Assembly (NCBI GenBank): GCA_009192285.1
Contig: CM018604.1
Coordinates: 5,179,746 to 5,243,745, forward strand
DNA length: 64,000 bases
Direction of reading: 5' to 3'
Source of the DNA: Morchella semilibera
Taxonomy: Eukaryota; Ascomycota; Pezizomycetes; Pezizales; Morchellaceae
Shown here: one piece after another, positions 1-13,493 of the stretch
Layout: each line of letters begins with the position of its first letter
Numbering within the stretch: the first letter of the stretch is position 1
Position numbers and translations under genes: made by a program
Notes under the pieces: generated by a model
Databases searched by the model: none
Told to the model about the DNA's origin: nothing
What the model saw: the letters and a program-made list of their open reading frames with translations, nothing else

Positions 1-707
1 CCTACCGAGGCAACACTACGCTGGGCAGGGATAGACTCAGGTAGGCACAGAAGCGCGTCGGGTAGTCTCATACCTAGACTGTTTTGTCTTCAGGTAAACA
101 TCGTAAACAAAACGCCCAATATAAACTAAATACCCCTCTTAAAGAATCTCGAGCTCCCTATGTAGATATCTGCACACGGACAAGTAGATATCTAGTAGCT
201 ACATACATCTACGATTGCGCATTGCTTGGCAATTGGGCAATTTTTTTTCCTTTTCTCGGTCTGAATCCATTGTCAGAGCGAGAAATGCAGGTACCACGGT
301 ACCTTCCACACGCCCCGTCAAAGCTCTCTTCAGACACACATACGTAGAGAGGCACTTACTTACATACCTTGACACCCGTGGAGTATTTCCCCAGCCGATC
401 CAGCCCATCGATTTATGCCGATTTATGCCACAAAGGGGAATAAGTTGACGTACTTCGACTTCCTTTCCCATTCCATCAATCGTCCCTCTACCCACCCCCA
501 GATTACAGGAGCACCGTTGCAACGGGAACTTTCCCCAACCCCTGTATGTTCCGCCCCCTATGTCTAAGTTCCACAGCCAGAGTCCGACCACAACTTGATT
601 GAATAGCACTCATCTTTTCAACCTGTTTATCCTTCTCTTCTGCCCATCCATCCAATGTGTACAGAACTTCACCTCACAACTCCACCGGAATAATTGTATA
701 TTTCACA
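1..707. other. Intergenic, upstream of the DUF4048 gene
   Basis: I see no gene here. The short open frames begin at non-ATG codons and their translations show no domain. The last 150 bases are pyrimidine-rich and probably hold the promoter and 5' leader of the gene that starts at 708. Confidence 0.5.
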
Positions 708-2136
708 ATGGAGGATATCTCATCCATGCACGGCCTAGATATGACCCGCGGCCCTCTCTCCCCTCCCCCGACTGCCGGGCCTCGACCCATGGGTGGGGAC
801 GGGACCATAACGCCTCCAGGAGCACCTCTCAAGCGTTCTCTATCTATCCCTCAGAAACGCCTCTCACTTTCTTTCCCTATACTCCCTGCCGGCTCAAATC
901 TCTCCCCCCGTGGCGCCCCTCCCTCTCCCATATACTCGCCAAAGCACCAGCAAGATGTGGATAAACCGCTTACACCTGATGACCCAATGGCCTTTCTAAC
1001 TGCTCTTGCAGCACAGGAACGGCGAGTGTTGGAGCTGAAGGAAGAGCTGGGGAAGGCCGAGACTGAGCTTAGTCGGCTAAAGAGGCAGTGGGCGGTCCAT
1101 GAAGCAACTATGAAGCTACATGAGATCACACCAACAGAACGGCTACGACCATTAAATACGTCGATTGCGGCGGCAGAAGGTGGAATACATAGCCCAGGAC
1201 GGGAGCAGTACCAGGCAAGAGTGAGCCCGGCGACCGGGAGGAAGGTATCGAGCCAGAGACACACGAGGACCCTCAGTTTACTAGCAGGGAGTAGAGACGA
1301 TGCGCCGCCGGCACTAGTTAAACGACATACTATTGCACATTCAGCGTCGAGCCCACTATCTGATGCGGACAAGGAGAAGAGGAACAGCCAAGATGCGTTA
1401 TTAAGAACAGGGAAGCAAATGGCGGAGGACTTCAAAGAAGGTTTATGGACCTTCATTGAGGACCTCCGACAAGCAACTGTCGGCGATGAAGCGATTAGTT
1501 CGACAGTAAATAGCACTGGAATTCGTGCATCACCCAACGTCACCAGATCTACATCACCAAGAATATCAACAAGGAGCGGCTCGCCCGCCAGCAGCCTCAA
1601 AAGGGAGAAAAGGAAGGAAGAATCTCTGATCGACTTCGGAGATGACGACAATAAATCTGCTACGAACAGGATCGAGGAGGAGGAGAACCTACTACTCGAC
1701 GATCCCTCATCCGCATACTCTTCAGCTTCCAACCTGCGGTGGAGCACTGGCACTATCAACTCCGACACCTTGATGTCGTCATCGTCGCGCTCTAGCACGC
1801 CCAGAACAAGCACAAGGTTCGAATCTCTCTCCACCTCCTCACTTTCCTCTCTCCTCATCCCTTCCTCCATCCTTATACTGGCCCTCTCTCTTTCTCGGAA
1901 CATCTGGACTAAATCTCGTGCGATCCTTCTCTTGGTGCAGTTCTACAACATCAAACGCAATCTGGAATCAGGCCGTGGTGGCTACAACGCTGAAGAAGGC
2001 TACGGCATTAGTTGATAAGGTTGAAAAGACCCTTGCACCGTTACCAGCCACTGGGGCGGGGTCAACGGGATATTATGAGGGAAAGCAGGGCGAATTGAGA
2101 GCGAGATCGAAGACAGTTGGAAAGAAAAATGCATGA
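708..2136 (+). CDS. DUF4048 domain protein, 434 aa
   Basis: Two exons are predicted, 708-1816 and 1941-2136, giving 434 residues. The start is the ATG at 708; the frame is open further upstream only through non-ATG codons. The N-terminus is Pro/Ser-rich. Residues ~90-140 form a charged helix (AAQERRVLELKEELGKAE and on) that looks like a coiled coil and is typical of the fungal DUF4048 family. The middle is Ser-rich and low in complexity. The C-terminus carries the conserved block around NQAVVATTLKKATALVDKVE, which lies entirely in exon 2 and fixes its frame. The intron uses an unusual GTTCGA donor and a TGCAG acceptor; it joins TPRTST to SSTTSN in phase. Function is unknown for the family. 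No membrane segment or signal peptide is seen. The assignment rests on recalled family motifs, so the domain name is likely but not proven. Confidence 0.82.
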
Positions 2137-4193
2137 ATTTATATGCTTAGAGATTTTTGAGCCTTTTCTAGGGTTCATGCTTGAGCCTGGCGGATTTGAT
2201 TGGACTGGATCGGATCCAGTCCAAAAGGCGTATTACATGACGAATCTTCCCTTTGTTTTTAATGACTGGTGGGGGCCTCTATTGGCATTTTCTTTTTGTT
2301 CCTGGCTGTTTTTCTTTTATAATGCCCCTCGATGATGATATCCGGTAGCAGTGGATCGGGTTGCTTTTTGATTGTTTTATACCTTGGTCTGCTGGCAGTG
2401 TTTTATTCTTTTGATCTTAACAGGGAGAGCCTAAGCTTGTTGTCAGAAATTATTATACGCAATTTAGCTTCCTACATTTTTGCGAGCTTGTGGTTGGTTA
2501 TCTGTATTTTATGAATATCCCCATGATGGACAGTAGAAGAACTTGAGCTTGTTATTAAGCATTGCTTTACATATACTTCTCGGTTTTATTGCTCTGAATA
2601 TGATAGAGGGGCCAGAAACCGATGAGAGTCGGTTTAGTTTGTTACCACTCTATAGAGTAGTTGCACTATCTCGTCAGCTCTAATCATTGTTTCGTGAATC
2701 TTGTCGAAGGAATAAATCTCGAGGGGAATCACCTAGCTCAAACGGAAAATATTCCGATAGAGAAATCTTAAGATTATTGATTTCTGTATAGATACATGTA
2801 GCTAGGGGTGAGTCGTAGCTGTGTCGAATTTAAGAATAGTGACCGAGTGAGATATAGTGATTAAAATGTTCAACTGTAATCACACTTTAGTGGTATTGGT
2901 ACACTCTAAGGGAGTACTGCAGGGCGTCCCGCGGGTTCTAGAAGAGGCAGTCATCGCAGGGAGAACATACTTCATGTTTATCTTTTCGGTGTGCTTTGTC
3001 GGGGGAGGGGCGGCTGATGGCTTCGTGCTTGGATCCTTTAGCTTAGGCCAGATCGCCTGACAAGTTATGTGTCAAAAGTTTCATCTAAAGGTGAGGAGTA
3101 TTTCATTTGCCATAGCCCCCATGAACAATGAGGAGCACCCCAGGCAATGAGTATCTGTATAGACTGAGTATCTGATAGACAGAGCATCTGGAGACCACTC
3201 GATCTGTGTTCCTAGTCCCGATAGCTTCAAAGGAAAAGTCCCACGGCCAAGTTCTTAAAATACTGGTGCGTGTGGTGATAGGAAATATCCCACTGCTAGG
3301 AGAGGGGAAGTATATAGTTAACTGCTACTTCATTAGAATCATTACTAAAAGTAGGGTGGTTTGGAGTAACTCATATAGAGTATTGGGCCTTTGGCTGTAC
3401 TAACTGTAATAGGGTCCCTCTTAGAGTATCTATCTCCCTTTAAGTATCCAGGTTTTTTTAAGTCCCGAGATTGTTCCTACTCCATCCCAGGAAAAAGTAT
3501 ACTTCTAACTCTACATATTTGTACCGCGCATAGAAAAGATCGGAGCTCACCGTGGATAGCGCTGGCGCCACGACTAACATATAAGACCATTACGACAACA
3601 CCCTGCTGCCTATATGTATTCATCGATTGTAGCTTGATGGTCTCAACCTTGCCCGGGGGGGGACGGTATCACCAACACCGTCGGTTTGATTCGCCTCCAA
3701 GGCAGAGGGAGCTCTATACAATTACATGTAGGTAAGGGAAGTCGATTTAAAGTAGGTACATGTAGTTTCTACCGCCTTGCTGTTACCCTACCCTCTAAAA
3801 CATCTTTAGCTTCTACTCTTATATGGAGGCAACTTCCCCCGAGACGCAGAGAAGACTCGAGGAGGGGGCAAGTGATACAGGCCGTGCGTATAAAAGCCAC
3901 TACTTAATACGTCCGCATCTAGAATATCATATGATTCGACAGGAGTTTGGTGTTCGTAGGCTAGGGGGCTTCAAACTGGCCCTAGCCAGGGCACTGATGC
4001 TATACTGTATAAGTGGTCTGAGTCGGACGAACTCACACTGTCATATCACACCTTTTCCAACAACCCTCCAAACCTCTGAATACCCAATACACAGATGAGA
4101 AAAGTACAATAATGCTGAACATTGATATATCTATTCCTGTTTCGTTAATCAAACCTATCTGCCCGGCGGTCTAGCTATACACATCTAGACAAT
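2137..4193. other. Intergenic, between DUF4048 gene and QNS1
   Basis: The two flanking genes converge here. No coding frame with family features is seen. There are three exact TACATGTA palindromes (2793, 3723, 3757) and a loose repeat of GAGTATCTG-like units near 3145-3190. Otherwise I see nothing. Confidence 0.5.
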
Positions 4194-7047
4194 CTACTCC
4201 TTCCTCTTCTCCCTCGCTGTAAGGGCCGCCACAGTCTCTTCAATCTTCTTATACGGCCAGCTAAACGCCGGATACAAAAACGGCCTCAAATCAAAGCTAC
4301 AAGCGTATCGTCAGCAAATTCATCCACCTCTTCGCCCATTCTCAAAAGATGGAGGAACTAACCGATTATCATCCGGACTATATTGCTCAGCATGATACGA
4401 AGGCGTCAGCACCGTCTGTTTATGCCTATTGATGGCATAATAGAAAAAAAAGTTCCGCGTCTTTGTTGCGATCTGCCTAGGGCTCATATGGTCGCCCCAT
4501 TCATGAAGGAGCTTATTGAACGCGCCCCATGGACCCAGCTTATCGTTCTTACGCAAGCGGCCAAAGACGGAAAGCTCGTCGTAGGTGAAGCCCATGTCTG
4601 CCTCGTCCGACTGTACGTACTCCTTTGTAATGGGCTCTAGCTCGGCGGTGGGGACGGCAGTGAGGAAATCGTGTAGGATAGGTATCTCGAACTTGTCTCG
4701 TGCATAAGCGATAAAGAGTTTCAAGTCTGTCTTTGAGATTCCACCGATAGGGTTGATGTCGGCGCTCGAACAGTCGTATTTGGTCAGGTAGCCACGGAGA
4801 CTGCCATTTAGTCATGTTAGAGAGCAGATGTGGGGTGCTGATGATCTAGTAGACATACCATTCATCAACATTCGCACTCCCTAGGACCAGTAATCCACCT
4901 TGCTTCCCTCGTACCCAGGGCAGTAGCTGCGCAAACAAATACGCCAAGACCATCCTCAACCTTGCCTAAATATTTATTGCATCATCAGAAATCACTCGTT
5001 AAATTGACCAGTCAGTAGCGCGCCACACACCTGTATGTTCTGTAACGCCAAGTTCTCAGTTTTCGAGCCACCATGGACCTTAAAAACAGGTTTCTTGCCC
5101 GTCACAAATGCGAAGAGATCTCGCACAGAGGTCACAATTGTATCCATGTTCAGGTCAATATGGTACGCCCCAATTGCCTCTGCGAGCTCTTTGGCACGCT
5201 GGCGTGTCTCCTTGCTCGAATTTTCAGTGCCCATGAAACATGTATGGAAGATCCGGCCCGCCAGCTCCTGGGGTGTCTTAGGCACCCATGTGGAATCATC
5301 TGGTTCTCCCGTAATTCGGCGGGCATCCTTGATGACCTGTTCCGCTGCAGAGGTAAGACACGCTCCATTAGTTCTGCCTAGAATGTAACCCAAATTATAC
5401 TCTTGAAATGCAGCTTACATCCACTTTCACAGGCCTTAACGACAAGCCTGCACATAGAGTGCACGATCGTTGCAGTAGCACAGCTATCAATGCCACCACT
5501 TAGAGGTAAGAAGTATCCGCTCACCCCTCCACACCTGCGCAAGTAGTCCCATAGCCAGCAGGCCGGGCCCAGCGCGATCTCCTCCTCTGCAGTGTGGAAG
5601 TGTACATCAATGGCCTTTGTAGGCATTATGGAGAGATCCACTGTGGATCCTTCCGCAGAGATACTCATGTCCGCTTCAATACGCGGGTATGGTGTGTTCT
5701 GGATCGCCTGTTGGCCCCGCGAGGGTGCGAAGCGGTAACTGCGCACTTCCTCGAGATCCACGGTGGCAGTCACAACTTCCTGGACAGCACAGCAGGAGGT
5801 AAGAGAGGTGGGTATGCGTGGTGGTAAGGTTGCGGCTACTTACAACATCTTTGAGGGAGAATTGGGAGCCTTGCGCAACGATACGACCGTTGACACCGAT
5901 GATGGCAGATCCGTCGTAGTACAAGCGGTCACCGTCGCAGCCTTGTTGGTTTGCATAGAGGTAAATTCCACCGCACTAGAAGACACGGTGAGTTTGTTTC
6001 CGCTGGAGGCTCTGTATCACTTTACCTTTTTTGTGGCCTCAGTCATCAACTCGATCCTAGTATTCAACTTCCGCAGTTCATGATGACTTCCGCTGGAATT
6101 AGTCATGATCTCAATACCATCCAGCGACATGCCAATGTGTGGGCTTTCAATTCAATCAGTATACCACCACAAGTCAAACACCCCAAACTACCATTCTGCA
6201 ATCCAGATCACATACCTATTTGGCGTAAATAGCTCCTCACAAGTCTCCGCCGCAATGCACGTATCCAGCGTCGAGATGGCCGCATCTCCAAACGAGACCT
6301 TCCTCTGCCCTGTGATCTCCGCAACCATTCTCGGAAGGTAGTACTCCTCGACATATTTTACCCTCCCCCATCCAGTGAAGTATCTCATCTCACGGTAGTT
6401 ACCATCGTTGGCAAGGTAAAGCTTGGGGCGAATGAGGAGGATCCTCCTATTGTAGGCGATGATGCGGCAATTGTAGCGGACATTCTTGTGTCCAACAGGC
6501 CTAAAGAGACCAATGGCTCGTTAGGGCCAGCGGGTATATAGACAAGGGGCTAGCGTGGGTTGCATACATTCCAATATCGAGGAGGATATCCTGACAGTCA
6601 TCATGTGAAATGATCTTAACGAGCATCTCCCAGGAGTGAAGGTAGGTGTCGCCTTTTCACATTGACTCTAGCTTAGCAATGTAGTCCCGGGAATGAAGCA
6701 AACAAACCAGTTGAAGGTACCTTCCAGGAAATGATCAAGGCACCCATAACCGCTACACAATCCCAAAAGAATAAGTCCGACACTCCCCTACTATCCTTGA
6801 AACACTCGGCCATACGCACGTCACCTCCAGCTCCGGACCGACCCTCAACGACGCACCGGCCTTTTTGGCAATACGGATACTCTCAATAATACGCTCTGCA
6901 TTCCCCTCAAAATCGAGAGCCCACTGGTTGAGGGAGCTGCACACAGCACAGACAAAATTTTATTTATATTAGCTCTATATTTCATGAAAGAAGTAGACAT
7001 AGAAGGTCGAAAAGTTACCATGTTGCCAAGATTGCGAGATGTCCCAT
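4194..7047 (-). CDS. QNS1: Glutamine-dependent NAD(+) synthetase
   Basis: This enzyme makes NAD+ from deamido-NAD+, ATP and glutamine, the last step of NAD biosynthesis in the cytosol. Twelve exons are predicted: 7047-7019, 6936-6820, 6752-6721, 6652-6568, 6500-6216, 6143-6026, 5975-5844, 5779-5419, 5344-5031, 4965-4859, 4800-4363 and 4296-4194. They join in phase to 706 residues; the yeast enzyme has 714. The N-terminal glutaminase (nitrilase fold) shows the catalytic triad at Glu45 (GPELEV), Lys114 (RPKLYL) and Cys175 (AETCEELF). The synthetase domain has the ATP pyrophosphatase loop LSGGIDSCA and the blocks [17 protein letters not shown] and [14 protein letters not shown]. Exon 1 codes only for MGHLAILAT and exon 3 is 32 nt, so simple ORF finders miss the start. 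For intron 8 (5418-5345) I chose the CTGCAG acceptor because it restores [11 protein letters not shown]; a nearer TAG would add 11 residues. Confidence 0.96.
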
Positions 7048-9588
7048 TTTCAAAAGGTGGTGATTGTTTTTTCTGCTGCTAATCGGTCAACCGATCAATT
7101 AGTGGACAGGACAAGACAGCCTAAATGAATGACGCATGCGGGGGCAGCCCTATCGATAAGGCCGTCCGGGTAACTAACTAACTTTTCTCCCCTCTCACGC
7201 TAATGTAAATAGCGAACTCTCGGTTCAGCCACAGGATCTCACTCGGCCCGGGCCATGGTCCACCATTTCCTATTTCTGCTCAACCCAGCCACCCAGCCCA
7301 GCAAGGATATCCAAATAAATGTGCGCACACGCAGGGGCGAGGAGGAAAAGAGAATAACTAATATTTCTATCTAACGTCAGCAGCCGTCGCTAATCGGGGT
7401 CCTTGGGGGGGGTCTAACCGCTGCAGGATAGCGTACATAAGGTATATACACACATAGCACTTTAAGGTGTTCTACGTAGACAAAGTTCGAGCTCGGACTC
7501 CGGGTGATGATTAATTATGATTATGATTATGATTATGATGATTGATGATGATGTAGATGGTTACTCTGGGGTAGGTAGGGTTTGTAATAGCTATGACAAT
7601 CAAGGTCGGGAACCTGGGGGAATGAATGCACCGTCGGCCAAGCTATGTGCCCATACTCTCCATTATTTCCACCACCCAAGCGAAGCTATGATGTAGATCG
7701 CTGACTGACAATTTGTATGCCTTGGATCCTTTCGGTGTATATAGATTTTTTAGATTACTTTTCCTAATTTCCACATAATGGCTAGTAGTAACCGTATGCG
7801 TTGCACTACATGTCAGCAAATCAAACTTAAGCTACTTAACATTCACCCTCACGCGCCTGTGTCGTCTTCACGCCTTCTCACTCGTACCTATATTTGCGGC
7901 GGATATGGCGCGCACACGCACGGGCACTGTAGGTACATGTATGTACATGTAGGTACAAACCACCCGACCGAACCGACCGACCGACCGACCCGACCGACGG
8001 GCCCAAACCAGGCCCAAACCAATGTCAGCCATGAGATCTTCTGCCGCAACGCGACTGAAATTCGTACCCAGGATATTGACTGTCGTCGCCGCCCTAAACC
8101 TGATCACCTGGCCCAAGGGGGGGGGGTTGAGTATAATTGTAGGGTGGTGTAACTGCATGTATCCCTCCCTCCCTCACAATTTAAAGAGTGTGTACCTACT
8201 TACCGACTCTGCTAGGCATCATAGAGGCACAAGAAGGACAACTAGCCCTATTCACGCACCATCACCCGAGACAAAGGGGAGAAACTTTGTCTGTGCCATC
8301 CATCCCATTCCAATAATCTCATGTTCAAAGTAGGTACATACATGTAGGTTCGCCGCACACGTACATGTACCTAAGTACATAGTAAATACTTCTTTACATC
8401 TTGTACAGAGCATCCTCGCGTGAGATTATTATTGGAAGATAGAGTACAACCAACTGACAATGTCAGTGTCAGTTGCGCCAAGTTAGGTTTGCTGTTACTA
8501 CAACACGTACTAATGGTAGAGAGTTGAGAGTAAGTGCTGCCCCGTTTCGTTTCGTTTCGATTCCACCACAACCACAACCACCGCCGCCGCCGCCTCCCTT
8601 CAATCCAACTTGACCCAATCCACACGTCCGCATATTTTTCCTCCTATGTAGAACCCCCCCCCCCCCCCAACGGCCACCGACACGGCGAGACCCATCCCGT
8701 CCCTTTGGGACCTCTCGATCAAATACATATTATCCAATATACCCACCCCCCCCCTGGTCGCGGCGGTTAGCATTATATCATGTATCTATATAGAGCACTA
8801 TACCACGAAGCATATTGCAGCGGGTACCTAGCCTGCTAATTGTGCCAGAAGGGATATGTCAGGCTAAAGAAGCGATTGGCGAAAATAGGAAATAAATACC
8901 TGGGGAAATTAATTGGGTACATATGTACATGTATGTATATAGTATGAGAATGATGTATCTTGACATATCTCGACATGGGGGAGGGACCTGGGTATCGGGT
9001 TTCGCAGGAGGCCGTTAATAAATGTACTATACATGTACTTAGTTACATTGCGTACGTACTTACACTAACCAAAGAAATATTTACATGTAGCTAGTATACA
9101 TGTAAAGCGCTACTGGTGATGATTTGGGGGGGGGATGGTTAGAGTGTATATACATGTATGCTGTATATAGACTTGCTGCGGACGGCGGTTTGGGGTTATA
9201 GAGTACTAAGTTTACTATGACCAAGGGTTTACTATTTACAGGCCAACGACACGCTGATGGATAGAAATAATAGTGTACACTGCAAGAAAACCAACAGACA
9301 GAAACACAAAGGAGAAATCAGTGACCAATTGCCCCCTCCCCCCTCCCAACCCATTTGCCCAAACAAAAAAAAAAAAAAAAAAAAACTCCGTATGGTATAC
9401 CCCCCATTTGTTATTGCATGGTGACAAAGGAAAATGTTAAAAAAGCAAAGTAAAGTAAGTTCCCGTGCCCAATTCCCCCAGATCCAAAAACTCCCATGAT
9501 TAAAACTAAAAGAAAGATCAATAAATAAAAATAGAATAAAGGAAAAATCCAATAACCCCCCTTCACTACGTATACCGCCGGCCTGGCT
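7048..9588. other. Intergenic with microsatellites and palindromes
   Basis: No supported gene. The 2.5 kb hold a GATTAT/GATGAT microsatellite near 7505-7555, a CCGA tetranucleotide run near 7969-7998, a C run near 8656-8670, a CCG run near 8579-8596 and an A20 tract near 9365-9384. A dense cluster of TACATGTA palindromes is listed separately. QNS1 starts at one edge and the next gene ends at the other. Confidence 0.5.
7934..9158. repeat. Cluster of nine TACATGTA palindromes
   Basis: Exact TACATGTA copies begin at 7934, 7944, 8339, 8362, 8926, 9030, 9082, 9097 and 9151. Several sit in a longer context such as GTAGGTACATGTA or CTAGTATACATGTA. The octamer is its own reverse complement. Nothing else in this stretch looks like a tandem repeat of a longer unit, so this is a clustered short palindrome rather than a satellite. 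Its role is unknown. Confidence 0.8.
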
Positions 9589-12500
9589 TTAAAAGTAACC
9601 TCCAACATCCAACTTCATTGGTGGCGCCAACACAGGCGATAGCCCCGCCTTCCTAAAAGTCAAGCTCAAAATCTTTCCCTTCCTATCCACCGCCACCAGG
9701 CGATCACCCTCAGGCGTAAACATCATTCTACCTGCGCTTTCCGGCATCTGCTGGTTTTGTAGTTTCTCCTTTGTGATCGAGGGGGCAAATGTGGTGAGGT
9801 TCTCATCCCCCTCCACGTACGACACAGGTGCGATCCATATCGTGCCCCCTTTTGTCAAGAACGCTGCTGCGTTTCCAAGCGGCGCAATGGCGGTGGAGGT
9901 CACACGGAGACTGACTTGTCGGATGGGGCGTGACTGTGGCTTGCCGAAAGCGGTTCCAACGGGCTCGGTGAAAGAGCCATTCCACTCTCCTTCATTAGGG
10001 CTGGTCGGAAACGTACTGACGAGTATGTGCTTTGAGTCCGGGAAGAGCGCTGCAGAGGAGATCATCTCGGAACCATAGCCCTGGAGTAAAGTTAGTGTGC
10101 TAGTTTTTCGGAAAGGTGAGGGGGAGAGATATGGGGGGAAAAACCTCAGTCACTTTGAGACGCCCGCTGTTAATGAGTGTGGGCTCTTCTATCCGTGCCT
10201 TGGCGATGTTCCAGGAGTAGTAGTAGCCGTGCTTGGGGGTTGCGCAAGTGAGGGTACCGCCGTCTTTGGATATTGAGAGAACGTGCGGGGCATCACGGGG
10301 AGATCTAGGGTTGATAGGAAGGTGCACATCACGGAGCTTCTCGCAGCGCAGCCCAGAGTATGTTGGTGCATTCACGCGGAAGATGCGGACCATTCCCACG
10401 CTCTCTCCCATCAGCGACTTTGACAATCCTGCTACGAGCTTATCTGCTTCAATGGCGACGCAAGAAAACTCCCATGCCTTTATATCCTCTGTGAAGACGA
10501 CTTTGCATTCCTGATCGAGGTCATGAACTTGTACCTATTACCCATCACTAGTAAGTATTTTATATCTACAAATCTAAACAGAGGAGGAATGGAAGCAACA
10601 AACCCGCTTGCCAGTGATCGTAACCACATATTTCTCCGATGCCGCTCCGCCCTTGTAGGAGCCCCATGTGACTTTCCCCTTCCGTAGGCCCTCTGCCTCA
10701 CCGAGCTTGTACGTAAACCTCGGCTTTGTCGAGGAGGTCTCCCCTGGCTTCGGGATTGTAAAGACTTGGAACCCATGCGGGCTCATATACACCGCATATC
10801 TTGCATCTGCTGACATGAATACACTGAAACAGTTGTCCTTCGGGGCGACTTTAAAGATTTCCTCATACGGCTGCGACTCGTACTCGATCGTGTCCCAGGC
10901 TCTGATTGGGACTGTCTCCACGCCCGAGAAAATCGGCATCATCCTCGGTTCGTAGCTATTCGACCTCCCATGACCAAGCGCAGAGTTGCTGCGACTTCTC
11001 ATAAAGTCCTGCTTCTCTCTACGGACTTCAAGAGCCGACTGCGAGCGTGCGGATTCGACAATAACTGGTGGCGCATTTGGATCCACGGGCTCTGGTGCGT
11101 CCTCAGATGTGTCCAGAGGTGGTAGGGGTTTGTTGAGCTGCAAGCTGCTCAAACGTGTTGTGGGGCGGCCCATTAGGGAGCGGCGGGAGAAAATATTGCT
11201 GACGCGGTCGCCTAAGCGGCCCATGCCGGAGGCCGTACGAGACAGGGAGGGCTCGGGGTAGATGGAGAGTGGAGACTGTTGATGGGCTTCGAGTATCTGG
11301 CTGAAGTCTGTAGCAGGAGCCCTAGTGTGGAGGCTGTCGTGAGAATCCTTACGAAATTGGTATTCTTCTGAATCAGAGGACTGTTCCTCACGGCGAATGT
11401 AGACGGGCTGTGAGAGCGCGGATTTGCGGTCGTCAAATGCCTGGATGGGGAGATCAATGGATAGTCTTGAGACGTTGGCATCTTCAGGGTAGTCTTGGGG
11501 TTCTTCAAACAAGCTTTCGGTGAATAGTTGATCTAGATGGTCAAAACGGAGAGTGGCATCAAAGTTTGGGGTAATGGCTTCTTGAGGGGTGACTGGTGCG
11601 TTTGCAAGGGAGCTTCCCTGGGGCAACCTGAGTGGTTTACTCCTATGTGGAAGAATTGGAGATTCTACTGGGGAGTCGGAGTTTTGAAGCCTTGAGATCG
11701 GACTAAGAACTGAACGGGAAGTATCTGTAGGACTTAATAAGGTACATGTCTCTGTAGGACTAGGATTGGAATCGCAAGTCGGCGCGATACTGGATAAAGT
11801 TGGAGCCTGACTAGGAATGCTGCTTGGAACCGGACTCGCCGTCGTAGTAGACCTAGCATTGTCGTCCATCGGCCCCCAAGTACTACTACGCATAACCTGA
11901 TCGATGTTATTGGTATTTCGGTATGAGGGCGTAGTAGCAGATCTTGTACCGGATTGTAAGGCTTCAATACGACGCTGCATTGACTCGATGGCACCTTTGT
12001 ACAGAACATTCTTCTCTGCACATCGATCCATGGTTTCTCGTTTTTCAATCTTAAGCTCTTCAATCCGAAGGTTTCCCTCATCGCTTGCTACCGGACCACT
12101 GATAACCCCAAAATACTGATCAATTACCAAGTCCAAGTCGCGCATTACCCCAAAGTATTCGGCCTCGGTATAACCTATGGTGGCTGATATAATAATCTCA
12201 AACTGTTTCTATTTGTTAGCAACGATTGTGTGCGGCGATAAACCTGATTGTTTTGATAACTTACAGCCTTATATCTGAATGCAGGTCTATCCGAGGTTTG
12301 TATTATCTTCATTGACAGACCTTTCGCCTGCTCTACAATCTCCTCCGAGTCAGGAAATGCAGAAACAAGTTGATTTAGTAAATCCAAAAGACCCGATATC
12401 ATTAGATGAGCTTCGTGCTTTGGTAGTACTCCAGCAGGGGCGGTGATTGGCTCGCTTATTATTTCATCTTGCGAAGTGAGCGCCAACAACTCTTGTTCAG

Positions 12501-13493
12501 CCCTTTCTACGATCGACCTTGAAATATCTGCCGCTAAGATACCTGCGTATTGACATGCCCGGGTGGGGTTCCTAGACTGCGCCTGGTGTTGGAGAGAAAT
12601 CGCACCAGCGGTTCCCTCGTAAAGATGTCGCATGTCCTTGTGCCATTCCGAAGGTGGTGCTTTTATTCTGGCAAAGATATTGTCTAGGTCCTCTGGGGTC
12701 GTTTCACCATCTAATTGGTTCTTAACGTAAAAAAGAAAGATTAGGACACGAGTTAAGAAAACGACGAAAACACGAAAAAATAACTCACAATAAAGCCAGC
12801 CGCAAAAAGGAAATGTATTGTTGGCTTGTTTAAATCGTTGAAACTTGGGATATCACTCGGAAAACATCTAATAAGATCACAAGCGTAGCGAACGAGGAAC
12901 CCGATATCTCCACTATTAGGCCTTTCGTCGTCCTCTCCTGCCTCAAACCTAGCGCGGTTGTCTGCGTCTCTCTCCGATATATCCTTGAGCAGTTTTGCAT
13001 ATGTTTCGTTCTCGATCTTCTCGATCCTGACCTGATACAACAGTGACAACGCCGAAACAAGTGTGCGGAGCTGAAGTTCCCTCGACGGTGATGTGCTGTC
13101 CTTATCTTTCCGTGCCATTCTCCCAGCCATCAACTCAGCAATACGCAATACCAAACTGGTGTCAAGCAGCGTATTTGGAGGGGGTGACGAATTCAAGCCC
13201 AAATAGGTGACCTGGAGGTCGAGAATGACCTTTAAAAAGTAGACTGAATTGTAGGCGAACGATTTCTCCATCCTCTTCAACACATTCTGGACAATATAGT
13301 CGATCCCTGGCACAAGCCATAGTGTTTCCTTCGCAGTAACATATGGCTCAATAAACTCAACATCAAACCCCGCATCTTCCTTCAAAACATTATTGTCAAA
13401 AAACTCATCCCCGTCGTCGCTGGCGTACATTTCGATGGGTCGGTCAGACTCGATCAAAGGGACAGTGATCGTGAGTGTCATGGTAGTAGTCAT
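9589..13493 (-). CDS. Hypothetical protein, 1215 aa, probable C-terminal beta-propeller
   Basis: I do not recognise this family by name. Five exons are predicted (13493-12789, 12720-12265, 12208-10604, 10534-10145, 10080-9589); all four introns are phase 0 with good GT-AG signals, giving 1215 residues. Residues 1-390 are rich in helices with no obvious motif and contain an acidic start (MYASDDGDEFFD). Residues ~450-860 are Ser/Pro-rich, probably disordered, with a basic patch (SNIFSRRSLMGRP). The last ~330 residues read as short beta blades of WD40 type, for example VFMSADARYAVYMSPHGFQVFTI, KYVVTITGKRVQVHDL and ILVSTFPTSPNEGEW. I chose the ATG at 13493; a second one lies at 13481. There is no signal peptide or membrane helix. 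A scaffold or trafficking role is possible, but that is only a guess from the layout. Confidence 0.82.

Noticed and set aside
5345-5418. Nearer TAG acceptor for QNS1 intron 8
   Set aside because: It would make a 40-nt intron and add 11 residues absent from the usual family text; the CTGCAG acceptor gives the expected GSEQVIKD join.
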